Assembly (NCBI GenBank): GCA_009885275.1
Contig: VFKY01000373.1
Location: 1-14,462 of the forward strand
Direction of reading: 5' to 3'
DNA length: 14,462 nucleotides
Source: Verrucomicrobiota bacterium
GTDB taxonomy: Bacteria > Verrucomicrobiota > Verrucomicrobiia > Verrucomicrobiales > Verrucomicrobiaceae
Of this stretch, positions 5,819-14,354 are shown piece by piece. How positions within the stretch are numbered: the stretch's first letter is position 1; each line of letters begins with the position of its first letter. A model generated the notes under the pieces. The model was not told where the DNA came from. It ran no database searches and saw only the letters and a list, made by a program, of their open reading frames with translations. The translations under genes and the position numbers were made by a program.

Positions 5819-7045
5819 ATGATCATGTCTTCTCATTTGTGGACGAAGTTCCTACCTGTTTCCATCTCTGCCGCCATCTTTGCGAGTATGATATTGTGTG
5901 CCCCTCAGCTGGACGCGCAGCAGGCTACTGATTCTAATCTGGAAGTCTTCGGCAAGGTCTATAAATGCAAATCCGGACCATGGGGTGATCTTCAATATTA
6001 TTACATCTATCTGGAAGCTCCGGAACGACTCATGGAGAATTTTCCCATGCCTAATACCATCACAAAATGGACTTTCCCTGGTACAACGGTAGTTAATTTA
6101 AAAAGTCTCTTTAACAAAGCCGAACTGAGTCAGGCGTTACAGGACTATCTGCTGGACCCCAAGCACATGGTCAATCAGGAGGGCGCAATCACCGTATTTC
6201 CTCCCTTACCAGACCTTACCGCGATGACATCTAAACAGCGCACCGTCATCTACAAAGAACTTGCCAAGTCCGATCTCAACGAATTTCACAGCAATCCTGT
6301 GCTCATCACCAGTGGCAGTGTTGACCAATGGTTGGGCGGATCCCGCCTGAATATGGAACTCATCGAGATCATCCGTAAGTTTACCTACATACGTGGCAAC
6401 GTGTTGGCGTTTAGCGATCTCTCTGCCGTACTCAACTATGTGCGATCAGATGCAGAAGCACGAGATTTTTTCAAGACCATGACACGCACCCGTTCACTCA
6501 TCTTGCGAATGGAGTTGAAAAAAACATCCGACATCAAAATGATCACTAGATATTGGGCAGGACAGAACAGAAACAAGGACATCGAACCCATCCTAACATC
6601 AAGCCTTGAAACAGAAGGCATTGAAAAAATGGATGTCATCCACTTACTCCCGTCGCTTGCCCGTCGCTTTATCTTTTGTTATCCACCCACGGAGCTGGCC
6701 ATCATGGGGCGCATGCCGGACTGTCACTGGACATCCCTTAATTTCTTCAATTACAAGCCCAAGGAGTATTATTTGGACACCAGACTGGCCACTACTCACG
6801 TCCTCGAAAATTATGTCAAAGTCGACCCCCCCTACCATTTCGGTGACGTGTTGATGTTCCTCACATCCGAGGGAAACGCCATCCATTCGTGCAATTATAT
6901 CGCTGATGATATCGTCTACACCAAGAACGGGGAGAACATGGTTTCTCCATGGGTCTTGATGAAAATCTCGGATGTGCTCCGCATTTACTCCAATGAAAGT
7001 AAAACAGCAATTCAGGGGTTTCGTCTCAATGGTTCGTCAACGTAA
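5819..7045 (+). CDS. Secreted protein with putative NlpC/P60-like Cys/His C-terminal domain
   Basis: This is a 408-residue protein of unknown function. A signal peptide (about 1-34, ending LDAQQ) makes it exported. MILC inside the signal is not a proper lipobox because Leu precedes the Cys. Residues 35-290 show no motif I recognise. The C-terminal third has an order like NlpC/P60 cysteine peptidases: PDCHWTSLNFF with C302, then FGDVLMF (G342, D343), then NAIHSCNYIADD with H356, followed by VYTKNG and VSPWVLM. In that family a Cys at a helix start, a GD(L/V)xxF strand and a later His form the active site, so a peptidase or amidase role on peptidoglycan or another amide is possible. This is inference from spacing and local motifs. 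The ATG at 5825 is an equally good start; neither has a Shine-Dalgarno sequence. It lies 122 bp before the TPR gene on the same strand. Confidence 0.75.
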   Translation: MIMSSHLWTKFLPVSISAAIFASMILCAPQLDAQQATDSNLEVFGKVYKCKSGPWGDLQYYYIYLEAPERLMENFPMPNTITKWTFPGTTVVNLKSLFNKAELSQALQDYLLDPKHMVNQEGAITVFPPLPDLTAMTSKQRTVIYKELAKSDLNEFHSNPVLITSGSVDQWLGGSRLNMELIEIIRKFTYIRGNVLAFSDLSAVLNYVRSDAEARDFFKTMTRTRSLILRMELKKTSDIKMITRYWAGQNRNKDIEPILTSSLETEGIEKMDVIHLLPSLARRFIFCYPPTELAIMGRMPDCHWTSLNFFNYKPKEYYLDTRLATTHVLENYVKVDPPYHFGDVLMFLTSEGNAIHSCNYIADDIVYTKNGENMVSPWVLMKISDVLRIYSNESKTAIQGFRLNGSST

Positions 7046-7167
7046 GATGAGCTTCTGCCATCATCTTTGATGACTTGAAGCGTAATTCCTTGTATCTTAC
7101 GCGCATGTCGGTCTTCCATCAGAGCTTCGGGGGCAAATCTTTTCTCCTTTTCGCTTCTGCACATCAA

Positions 7168-10100
7168 ATGCAGAAGCGACTAGGCACGCCGACTTTGTTG
7201 CTGATGATTTGGCTTATCTTCGGTACCGTCATGAGGGCTGCGGAGCCACCACCCTGGTCGGATAAGGACTCCCGCTTAGCGACAGAATATCTAAACTTGT
7301 TGGTAGAAAAACCTGAATATGGTCGCGTTCTCGACTTGCTCTGGGAGCTCTATGACAAACATCAATCCACTGCCTTCCTACTGGATAACATTGCTCAGCA
7401 AGCCAAATCCCAGCCTCATACCAGCGTCATACTGGTACAGGCGCATCTCTTGCGCAAAGCCTCTAAACTCGATGAAGCCTCTGCGCTTTATGCGGAAGTG
7501 CTTATAAAAGATGCGCAGAATATCATCGCTCTTCGGGCTCGTGCAGACCTCGCTCAAGAAAGTGGTGACCACTCTACTGCCCTCGGATTTATTCGCAAAC
7601 TCACGGACACCTTTCCCTCTGACGACCCTCAGCGTGCACCCTTATTACTCGAACAAGGCAAGCTCGCCTCAGCACTCAGCCAGATGGATGAAGCTGCCAA
7701 GGCATGGGAGCAGGCCATAAAACTACAGCCAGACAATGCCGCGCTTTCGCGCGAGGTCGCCCAACTACTGCTCAGTTCTGGTTTTCTAGACAAAGCGCTG
7801 GCTCTATTCAAACAACTCACAACCGTCGCAGATCCGGAGAAAAAGCTAGACGCGTTCTACGATCTCTCTCGTCTGGAAGAACAAGCTGATCACTTTCCCG
7901 CAGCGGCAGATGCTTTGCGTCAGGGTCTGGAATTACTTCATTTCAAGGACTGGCGGTATACCCAATTTTTTCAACGTCAGGTCCGATTGCATGAGCGATT
8001 CGGACAGCTCGATACAATGAAAGCGGATTTACTTAAATTTGCGAATGCTGAACCCCCACAAGAGAAAGCACTCGCTGATATATCACACTTTGCCGAACTA
8101 ACTGTTGATGCCGAGGATCAAATAAAGTGGCTTCGAGCGCTCGCTAAACACTTCCCCAACATTCCTGATTATCGCTGGCAGCTTGTGACCGCTCTGCTCG
8201 ATCACGAAGGCTGGCAGGAAGCCGCGCAACTGGTGGATGCTCAATTAAAAAATGATGGCACCGACCTATGTGCTCTTGTCCTATTGCGTTGTCAGGTTCA
8301 TCTTCACGCAGGAGAACAGGACAAGGCCGTAGCACTCTTACAAAAAATACTGGCTACTCAGGGAAACAATGCAGATGTCGAAAAGCAAACACTTGCATTT
8401 GCACGAGAAAAATCTCTGGATGCCATTGTTGAAATCATTCTTCAATCTCGCATTAATCGAGAGCCCGACAAGGCGGAAGCCGTCTTTGAACTTGCCACTC
8501 ATTTTATGAAACGTCAGCGCACTAGCGATGCTGAAAAAATTCTCGAGGCGTACATAAACTCAGCCAGTCTTCGCAAGGATGATCTACAACACCGTTTGTA
8601 TGAAGTTGCCTCGTTCTTTTCTTCATCACAAAATAAGGAAGCCGCAGAAAAGTCCGCTCGGCGGGCGGTTAATAATAAATCGGATCGCGCATCATTGATG
8701 CAACTTGCAGATGTGCTGGCGCAAAATGGCGACATAACTCAAGCAGTTCCACTTTTAGAAAAAGCTTGGGGTCTTAGTGAATCTCAGGAGAAGAGCATCG
8801 AAGTGGACGAAATACTTTTTTCGCTCCTCGCGGGAGAGCAAATTCAAAAGAACAAGGCTCCACTACAGATTAGTGAAGGGTTCAAGCTACCTGCCTTTTT
8901 CTCTGGCGAAGGGTTTGGTTCCGATACTCCCGAACCAAAGAAAAGCGGCCTCTCCGAAACCGTAATTACTTATGCAATGGTTCAGGCGATGCAATACAAG
9001 CTAAAACAACTGCCAGCGCCGTTACCACCATTTTCAAATTACCTTCCGTTGCCTGCCTGGGCCAATCAATGGTGTAGCGATTACTTTAATATCCTACCTT
9101 CGGCTCTTCCAAAACCGAATAACGCCCAAATTTTTCGCGCTGCCTGGTGGTGCTCGCGCACGGAACAACTCGATATTGCTTACGACATACTTCGTCGTCT
9201 TAGTTTTGATGACCAAGGTCAGCCCATTGCTACCTCTTTGGAGATCGAGAAACTGTGGCTCGAAATTTCATTAAGTGACAAAAATGTTTTGCTAACACTG
9301 CGCAAACTTCTTTTGCTAACCAAGCTTGATCCTGACAATCGCACCGCCTATCTACTACGATTGGCCGAAATTCAAGGCCAACGAGAAAACAAACGCGGAC
9401 TAGACGAATCGATCCGTATTCTTGAAGCGCTCGTAAAAGAAGAGCCACAAAACGAAGCAGCGCTATCGGCTTTGGCTGAGTTCTATCTCGCAGATCGAAA
9501 TCGTGATAAAGCTCTTCGTTTATGGGAAACTGCTACCCGTGAATCCAAAGGAAAAAATGCCGCCTTGCTCGAACGCTATGCGGAAATACTAATCAACCAA
9601 CAAAACTTCAAAGACTTCATCGCCACACAAATGCGTCTCCTTGAGGTAGAAACCGATGTGAAGCAGCGCCGCGAAATTTTTCAGCGCGCTATGGAACGCC
9701 TGCTTTGGACAGGTGCCGCACTCAGTCAACTACCTGAGGAGGAATCACTCAAGCGTCTTAACCTAATGCTTACAGCTCTTCAGGAGCGTTCGCGCTACGC
9801 CCCCTTTGAAGGATTTTGGAACGAAGCCCTTGCGACGGTTTATGACAAAATGGGCGACTCAGCCAAGGCATTTTCTGCCATGAAACAGGCCTACTACACC
9901 GCGCCTGATACGCCTTTCTCACTCGATCAGCTTCGCGCTGCGGCCATGCGTGTTGGGGATCTGAAAAACGCTATCTATTTCCAAAAGCAAATTGCTGCCG
10001 CTGCTGCGGTCAAAGATCAGGCGGGAGAATGGCGCGAACTGGTAAAGCTATTGGAGCAGGACTTCCGCATGATGGAAGCAGACCAGGCTAGACGGCGATT

Positions 10101-13100
10101 AGAAACACGATTCGCTCAAGATCCATCGGCGCTGGATGAGTTGGCAACTTACTACAGTGAAACAGGGCAAGATGATGCGGCAAGTCGTGTCTATGAACAA
10201 ATTATGAAAGTACAGGCTTGGGACTCTCGCAATTTATTACGACTTGCGTTGCAACAAAAGCTGCTGGGACAAAACCAGTCCATGGAAGCGACGCTGCTCA
10301 AATTATTGGCCAATACTCAACCCACTGTAACGCCTGAAAATATATCGATAGAAAAACTTCCCTGGCCTTTACTTGGTGAGAACAAGGACAACGTCTCTTC
10401 TTTATTATTTACGCTTGATAACGCACCTGGCTTAGAACAAGCAGAGCGAGATCAGTTGCGAATTTTTTTGAGCCTGCCACGTGGAGAATTCACAGAGCTG
10501 CCTGATGATGCTCCAAATTTGCGACTCCGCGCGATTCAAGAACTAGCCAAATTGCCATGGGTCGGAAAGCTATCAGCACTCAAGGGACTCTCTGAAATGG
10601 AGCGTGCTTGGTTACTCTATCACAGTGATTCTAACCGTGAGTTTCGAGACTTTCTTGACAAAAAACTTTACAAAGCAGACACGCTTGAAGCGCAATTTGT
10701 TTATGTCTTGCTCAGCATTAAGTCTCACGGCATGGCTGATCTTATCGCATGGGCGCGTTTACCAAATTTAAATGAAGTGAGGCTTAAGCAACGACGAGGA
10801 CTTATTCAATCAGCGACAACAATACTCTCAGAAGATGCCTCCTTTGAATTTAGAAAAGACGATCTTATGGCACTTGGTAATGCCCAACTTTTAAGCAATG
10901 TCGAACTCATCGATATCGCTCGTAAATTTGAAGCACGGCAGCGCTTTGAGTTAGCGTTTGCCTTAACCATCGAAGCACAGCGTAATGCGCCTACGCTCAA
11001 GGCCGACTACGCTGTTTTTCTAGCAAGACTGGCGGAAGCAATGGGGCGTGACGACATCGAAAAAATCTATTTAAAACAAGTTTGGGAGAAACCATTGGAA
11101 GCTGGGAAACCAGAGGCTTTTGACCCCTTTGTACAAAGCTTCTCTAAACTCTTGCGACTTTCCAACGACGCCGATGAAAAGGAGTCCTTGTTTAGAGAAA
11201 GTTGGAATCGTTTGAAAATGCTTCCTCCATCCGGTCAAGGTTTTTTACGTGAAGCGCGTATTCTTGGGATCGCCGGCGCCGAACAATCCAGCAGCAACAA
11301 ATTCTCTCAATATCTTGGCAATGAATTCTTAACTGCCCGCGCCTTTGTGGAACCGATCATGGGACGACTCCCGCCGGGAACACAGCTCGGTCCACGCATT
11401 GACGAATTAACCCATCTCAGCGGCTATTGGGATGATGCACTGGGCTGGGGTGACCTCATCAAACGTGATGGACTTGCTCTCCCATTGATAGCAGCAGAGA
11501 TGAATCTGGATCAGCGCTTCGGCGGCATTCCGCTTGGGCCTAGATCCAATCCCGACTTTAACTCATGGCGCACTCAGACAATGTTACGACAAATGCGCTT
11601 TAGTAATTACCCTGCGCGCTTGCGACTGTTACAAAAATTCCTTGAGGTTGACGATCAGGTGGAAACGCTCCTGGAATTGGGTGGTATTATAGAGTCCATG
11701 GGATTCTCCCGTGAATGTATCGAGATTTACCGTCGTTTGCCAGAACGCGCGCCTTCTAATGTTGAGTACTGTGAACAATTTCTTCGGAATTGCGAGAACG
11801 CTTGGGAGTGCGGAATTGCTATTCCATTTATTGAGAAGCTATTGATTGCTGAGCCTCAGTTCAAACCGCAAAATTTGGCAGAAGCATTGTTGGAAGAAAA
11901 ACATGCTAAGTTCCTCGCCCGTCTTCATAATATTGAGCGCCTTCGCTCTCTAAGTTTTCGAGGTCTCGCCAGCATTAAACCCCTGTCTGGGCGCATGCCT
12001 GCGGAAGCTCCTTATCTAAAGGAACTCGCGTTCCTACTTGAGCGAACCAATGACATGCCTGGGGCATTGGCGGCATGGGAGGAACTTCATTCTATCTGGC
12101 CTCAGGATACGGAAGCTAACCTGCATCGTGCACAGATACTCAACACACAAGGTAACAAAGTGCGGGCCTTGGAATCATTACGTGAAATGGATATCACAAA
12201 TCTCTGGAGTGAGCCCACGCGTACATCCCTTCTGCTCCGAGTAAAGCTTGCCACCGAAAGTGGTTTATGGGACGAGGTACGCGAGATCATGAGCCTCATC
12301 ACTAGTGGAGCTCAATCATCCAAGTCTGCCCCTCTCCCACACACGGGTAGCATCATCGCCTTCAGCAGGGTACTTGCAGAGCATCAACGCATTACCGACG
12401 CTCAAAGCCTACTCTTGCGCGCCGAGCGATCCGCCAAAGACAAACCTGATCGTTTTCGATTGCAACTAGAGCAGCTCAAGCTTTCTGCTCTGGATCCATC
12501 ATGGACGCCACAACGTGATACAGCCCGTGTTGCTTCCATGTTGCGCATGGATAGTCAGGACCGTGACGCGCTTCTAGAAATGGTACAATTCCTCAATCAC
12601 GAAGCTGAAGGTACAAGATCCAAAGACTGGATCGCCACTCTACGCGCAGCTTCTCCTCTCAACGGCAACGTTGCACTCGCGCTCTGCTCTTTCGCCAAAC
12701 AACTTAATGAAAGCGACACTACTTTACTGATGCAACCCTGGTTAAACATACATAATTCCAACCGTATCGCACAGCGCGTCTCGATAGAATCTCTTCTTGC
12801 CCAAGGAAAACCCCAATGGGCACGAATGATGGCGCAGGCGGGTCCTGGCAAATCTCTCACAGAAGATCCTCTCATGGTGCCCATACTGACGGCATTGAAT
12901 GATACCACCGCTCTAGAAGAACTTTTCACTAATCTCGTGCGCATGAATTTCCCGGGCGGCGGCGATACCGTTATTTTTGCAGAAGCATTTTCGCAATCAA
13001 ATCGAAACGATCTTGCTGAGGAACTCTATTCATTAGCCCTCACTCAAGTTCGCGCTACTGCCGTAACACATCCTACACTCGTGCAAAATTATGTCCGCTT

Positions 13101-13305
13101 TCTCATACGTCTTCACCGTTTTGAAGAAGCAGAAACACTATTGGTTCACGAACACATCGGGCTAAGCGAAGAGTTACCTAAACTTCTCACTGAACTCTAT
13201 CGCGGATGGAACAAATTAGACCGTCTAGAAACGGAACTGGAGAAATTTCATCTCCCTGATGGCGTGTTGATTGAAACGTTGTTTCTTGCCAAATCGAAAT
13301 CATGA
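7168..13305 (+). CDS. Giant exported TPR-repeat protein (about 2045 residues)
   Basis: This is a very large predicted helical superhelix protein. The N-terminus MQKRLG, a hydrophobic core TLLLMIWLIF and VMRAAEP look like a Sec signal peptide, so it should act in the periplasm or outside. TPR-type helix pairs are clear at about 90-230 (for example LDEASALYAEVL, MDEAAKAWEQAIKLQPDN), 715-795 (LDESIRILEALVKEEPQN, RDKALRLWETA), 885-950 (GDSAKAFSAMKQAYYTAP) and 1614-1675 (MPGALAAWEELHSIWPQD); more diverged repeats fill the rest. No catalytic motif or C-terminal anchor is visible. A scaffold or protein-binding role is the family-level expectation. I chose the ATG at 7168 because the signal peptide begins there. 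An ATG at 7105 or TTG at 7075 would give a long n-region, and no start has a Shine-Dalgarno sequence. Its stop overlaps the lipoprotein start, implying coupled translation. The base composition looks more AT-rich than recN. Confidence 0.85.
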   Translation: MQKRLGTPTLLLMIWLIFGTVMRAAEPPPWSDKDSRLATEYLNLLVEKPEYGRVLDLLWELYDKHQSTAFLLDNIAQQAKSQPHTSVILVQAHLLRKASKLDEASALYAEVLIKDAQNIIALRARADLAQESGDHSTALGFIRKLTDTFPSDDPQRAPLLLEQGKLASALSQMDEAAKAWEQAIKLQPDNAALSREVAQLLLSSGFLDKALALFKQLTTVADPEKKLDAFYDLSRLEEQADHFPAAADALRQGLELLHFKDWRYTQFFQRQVRLHERFGQLDTMKADLLKFANAEPPQEKALADISHFAELTVDAEDQIKWLRALAKHFPNIPDYRWQLVTALLDHEGWQEAAQLVDAQLKNDGTDLCALVLLRCQVHLHAGEQDKAVALLQKILATQGNNADVEKQTLAFAREKSLDAIVEIILQSRINREPDKAEAVFELATHFMKRQRTSDAEKILEAYINSASLRKDDLQHRLYEVASFFSSSQNKEAAEKSARRAVNNKSDRASLMQLADVLAQNGDITQAVPLLEKAWGLSESQEKSIEVDEILFSLLAGEQIQKNKAPLQISEGFKLPAFFSGEGFGSDTPEPKKSGLSETVITYAMVQAMQYKLKQLPAPLPPFSNYLPLPAWANQWCSDYFNILPSALPKPNNAQIFRAAWWCSRTEQLDIAYDILRRLSFDDQGQPIATSLEIEKLWLEISLSDKNVLLTLRKLLLLTKLDPDNRTAYLLRLAEIQGQRENKRGLDESIRILEALVKEEPQNEAALSALAEFYLADRNRDKALRLWETATRESKGKNAALLERYAEILINQQNFKDFIATQMRLLEVETDVKQRREIFQRAMERLLWTGAALSQLPEEESLKRLNLMLTALQERSRYAPFEGFWNEALATVYDKMGDSAKAFSAMKQAYYTAPDTPFSLDQLRAAAMRVGDLKNAIYFQKQIAAAAAVKDQAGEWRELVKLLEQDFRMMEADQARRRLETRFAQDPSALDELATYYSETGQDDAASRVYEQIMKVQAWDSRNLLRLALQQKLLGQNQSMEATLLKLLANTQPTVTPENISIEKLPWPLLGENKDNVSSLLFTLDNAPGLEQAERDQLRIFLSLPRGEFTELPDDAPNLRLRAIQELAKLPWVGKLSALKGLSEMERAWLLYHSDSNREFRDFLDKKLYKADTLEAQFVYVLLSIKSHGMADLIAWARLPNLNEVRLKQRRGLIQSATTILSEDASFEFRKDDLMALGNAQLLSNVELIDIARKFEARQRFELAFALTIEAQRNAPTLKADYAVFLARLAEAMGRDDIEKIYLKQVWEKPLEAGKPEAFDPFVQSFSKLLRLSNDADEKESLFRESWNRLKMLPPSGQGFLREARILGIAGAEQSSSNKFSQYLGNEFLTARAFVEPIMGRLPPGTQLGPRIDELTHLSGYWDDALGWGDLIKRDGLALPLIAAEMNLDQRFGGIPLGPRSNPDFNSWRTQTMLRQMRFSNYPARLRLLQKFLEVDDQVETLLELGGIIESMGFSRECIEIYRRLPERAPSNVEYCEQFLRNCENAWECGIAIPFIEKLLIAEPQFKPQNLAEALLEEKHAKFLARLHNIERLRSLSFRGLASIKPLSGRMPAEAPYLKELAFLLERTNDMPGALAAWEELHSIWPQDTEANLHRAQILNTQGNKVRALESLREMDITNLWSEPTRTSLLLRVKLATESGLWDEVREIMSLITSGAQSSKSAPLPHTGSIIAFSRVLAEHQRITDAQSLLLRAERSAKDKPDRFRLQLEQLKLSALDPSWTPQRDTARVASMLRMDSQDRDALLEMVQFLNHEAEGTRSKDWIATLRAASPLNGNVALALCSFAKQLNESDTTLLMQPWLNIHNSNRIAQRVSIESLLAQGKPQWARMMAQAGPGKSLTEDPLMVPILTALNDTTALEELFTNLVRMNFPGGGDTVIFAEAFSQSNRNDLAEELYSLALTQVRATAVTHPTLVQNYVRFLIRLHRFEEAETLLVHEHIGLSEELPKLLTELYRGWNKLDRLETELEKFHLPDGVLIETLFLAKSKS

Positions 13306-13877
13306 ACCCAATTTTAACAGTCTCTATTCTGATTTTAGTCCTGACTCTCTGCTCCTGCAATGCAACTAAAAGCACGCCTAAAAGAAGTGAAATAGGCATG
13401 ACGCTGGAACAACGCACGTCATCCACTTACAAGGAACTCTTAAAAAATGATAATTCTAAACGTAGCTCTTTTGAGAAACAAGCAGGCATCGGTAAGAAGG
13501 ACGCGGTAAAAACCAATGTTTACAAGACTCACGACTTTAACTCCGGTAAATCTTTTTCGAATGCCGACACTCAATTCAAAACGAGTAAATACAGTCAGGC
13601 CGGCAAAACTAGCAATGTCGCAGATAAAGCCTATGCAGAAGGGACGAAGGAAAGCGGCTTGGGTGACAATACCTTTCACACTAATCAAAGTCGTCTCGAT
13701 GGGCAAACCCACAGCGATAGTACTAAGATGTCCCAATTTGGCAATGATACCATTCGCACAAACAGCAACCGTGAAGGAACCAAGGCTATGGAAAAGAATA
13801 ATCGGCCGCTGATCAATGGAAAAACTACCGATGACTATTCTGAAGGTGATATCCGCAAGATTCTAAACAAAAACTGA
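13302..13877 (+). CDS. Small low-complexity lipoprotein coupled to the TPR gene
   Basis: This is a 191-residue predicted lipoprotein. A hydrophobic stretch (4-16) ends in L16-C17-S18-C19, a lipobox with C19 as the likely lipidated residue. The mature part is hydrophilic, rich in Ser, Thr, Lys, Asn and Gly, and probably disordered. It contains a loose internal repeat: GTKESGLGDNTFHTNQSR (114-131) resembles STKMSQFGNDTIRTNSNR (140-157), and TSNVADKAY (103-111) may be a further degenerate copy. The C-terminal tail NNRPLING and DDYSEGDIRKILNK (177-190) looks more structured and could be the conserved functional end. I do not recognise a named family. The ATG overlaps the TPR stop as ATGA, and there is no separate Shine-Dalgarno sequence, so its translation likely depends on ribosomes finishing the TPR protein. 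That links the two products functionally. Confidence 0.82.
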   Translation: MNPILTVSILILVLTLCSCNATKSTPKRSEIGMTLEQRTSSTYKELLKNDNSKRSSFEKQAGIGKKDAVKTNVYKTHDFNSGKSFSNADTQFKTSKYSQAGKTSNVADKAYAEGTKESGLGDNTFHTNQSRLDGQTHSDSTKMSQFGNDTIRTNSNREGTKAMEKNNRPLINGKTTDDYSEGDIRKILNKN

Positions 13878-13895
13878 TTTCACCTGAATTGTCCT

Positions 13896-13916
13896 GATGA
13901 GATAAAATATCTCGTC
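13896..13916 (+). terminator. Hairpin after the lipoprotein gene
   Basis: GATGAGATA (13896-13904) pairs with TATCTCGTC (13908-13916) around an AAA loop, giving nine base pairs with one G-U. It lies 19 bases behind the lipoprotein stop, a sensible place for the end of the TPR-lipoprotein transcript. The stem is AT-rich and is followed by ACAACATTG with no U-run, so it may be only a 3' stabilising or partial terminator. Confidence 0.35.
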
Positions 13917-13962
13917 ACAACATTGCAAAGCCTTACCTGCATAGGGAATACAAATCCCTGTC

Positions 13963-14244
13963 ATGAACGAATACCTCGCCCAATCCATTGAGTCTGCCCA
14001 GCGCACTTTAGATCATTTTGCAAAGGCCGGTTTTGAACCCGCTCAAATTATAGAACGACAACTCATGTGGTGCTGGAAGCGCGCCGTTGGACTCACCACA
14101 GAGAACATGCCCGGACCGTTGAGTTTGACCTACTTCGCCAAAGATTTATTTGAGAAGTATGGTGACTATCCCCTGCTCTCACATCAACTGCGCAGCATCG
14201 AAGCCCAGATGGCGGACTTGATGTTACTGAAGCGGGCCGCTTGA
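13963..14244 (+). CDS. Hypothetical 93-residue soluble protein
   Basis: This is a small, apparently all-helical protein with no signal peptide or membrane segment and no motif I recognise. Visible features are an N-terminal helix (LAQSIESAQRTLDHFAKAG), an aromatic patch QLMWCWKRA (33-41), a Pro-rich turn ENMPGPLSL and a C-terminal helix (RSIEAQMADLMLLKRAA). Amino-acid use looks like a real protein. The ATG at 13963 is the first in frame; no Shine-Dalgarno sequence lies at the usual distance, though a small AGGGA/TCCCT inverted repeat (13943-13947 with 13955-13959) sits just before it. It is 85 bp behind the lipoprotein gene with a hairpin between, so membership in that operon is doubtful. The same frame stays open for 47 codons beyond its TGA. 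Confidence 0.65.
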   Translation: MNEYLAQSIESAQRTLDHFAKAGFEPAQIIERQLMWCWKRAVGLTTENMPGPLSLTYFAKDLFEKYGDYPLLSHQLRSIEAQMADLMLLKRAA

Positions 14245-14354
14245 GTGGTCAACCTGCTGATCAACTCAAACCCTGTTAAAGTCATCTTGGACTGGTTCAA
14301 TCATCTGAAGATACTGAGCTATTCCACCATTCGTTTTACAGACAAGGCCACAGC

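Noticed and set aside
6606..6886. Overlapping frames on both strands inside the secreted Cys/His gene
   Set aside because: They have no start signals or recognisable motifs and lie wholly within a better-supported gene.
7046..7167. TCATC-TTT-GATGA mini-hairpin and alternative TPR starts at 7075 and 7105
   Set aside because: The stem is only five pairs with no U-run, so it is not a terminator. The longer starts would put 20-30 extra residues before a well-formed signal peptide.
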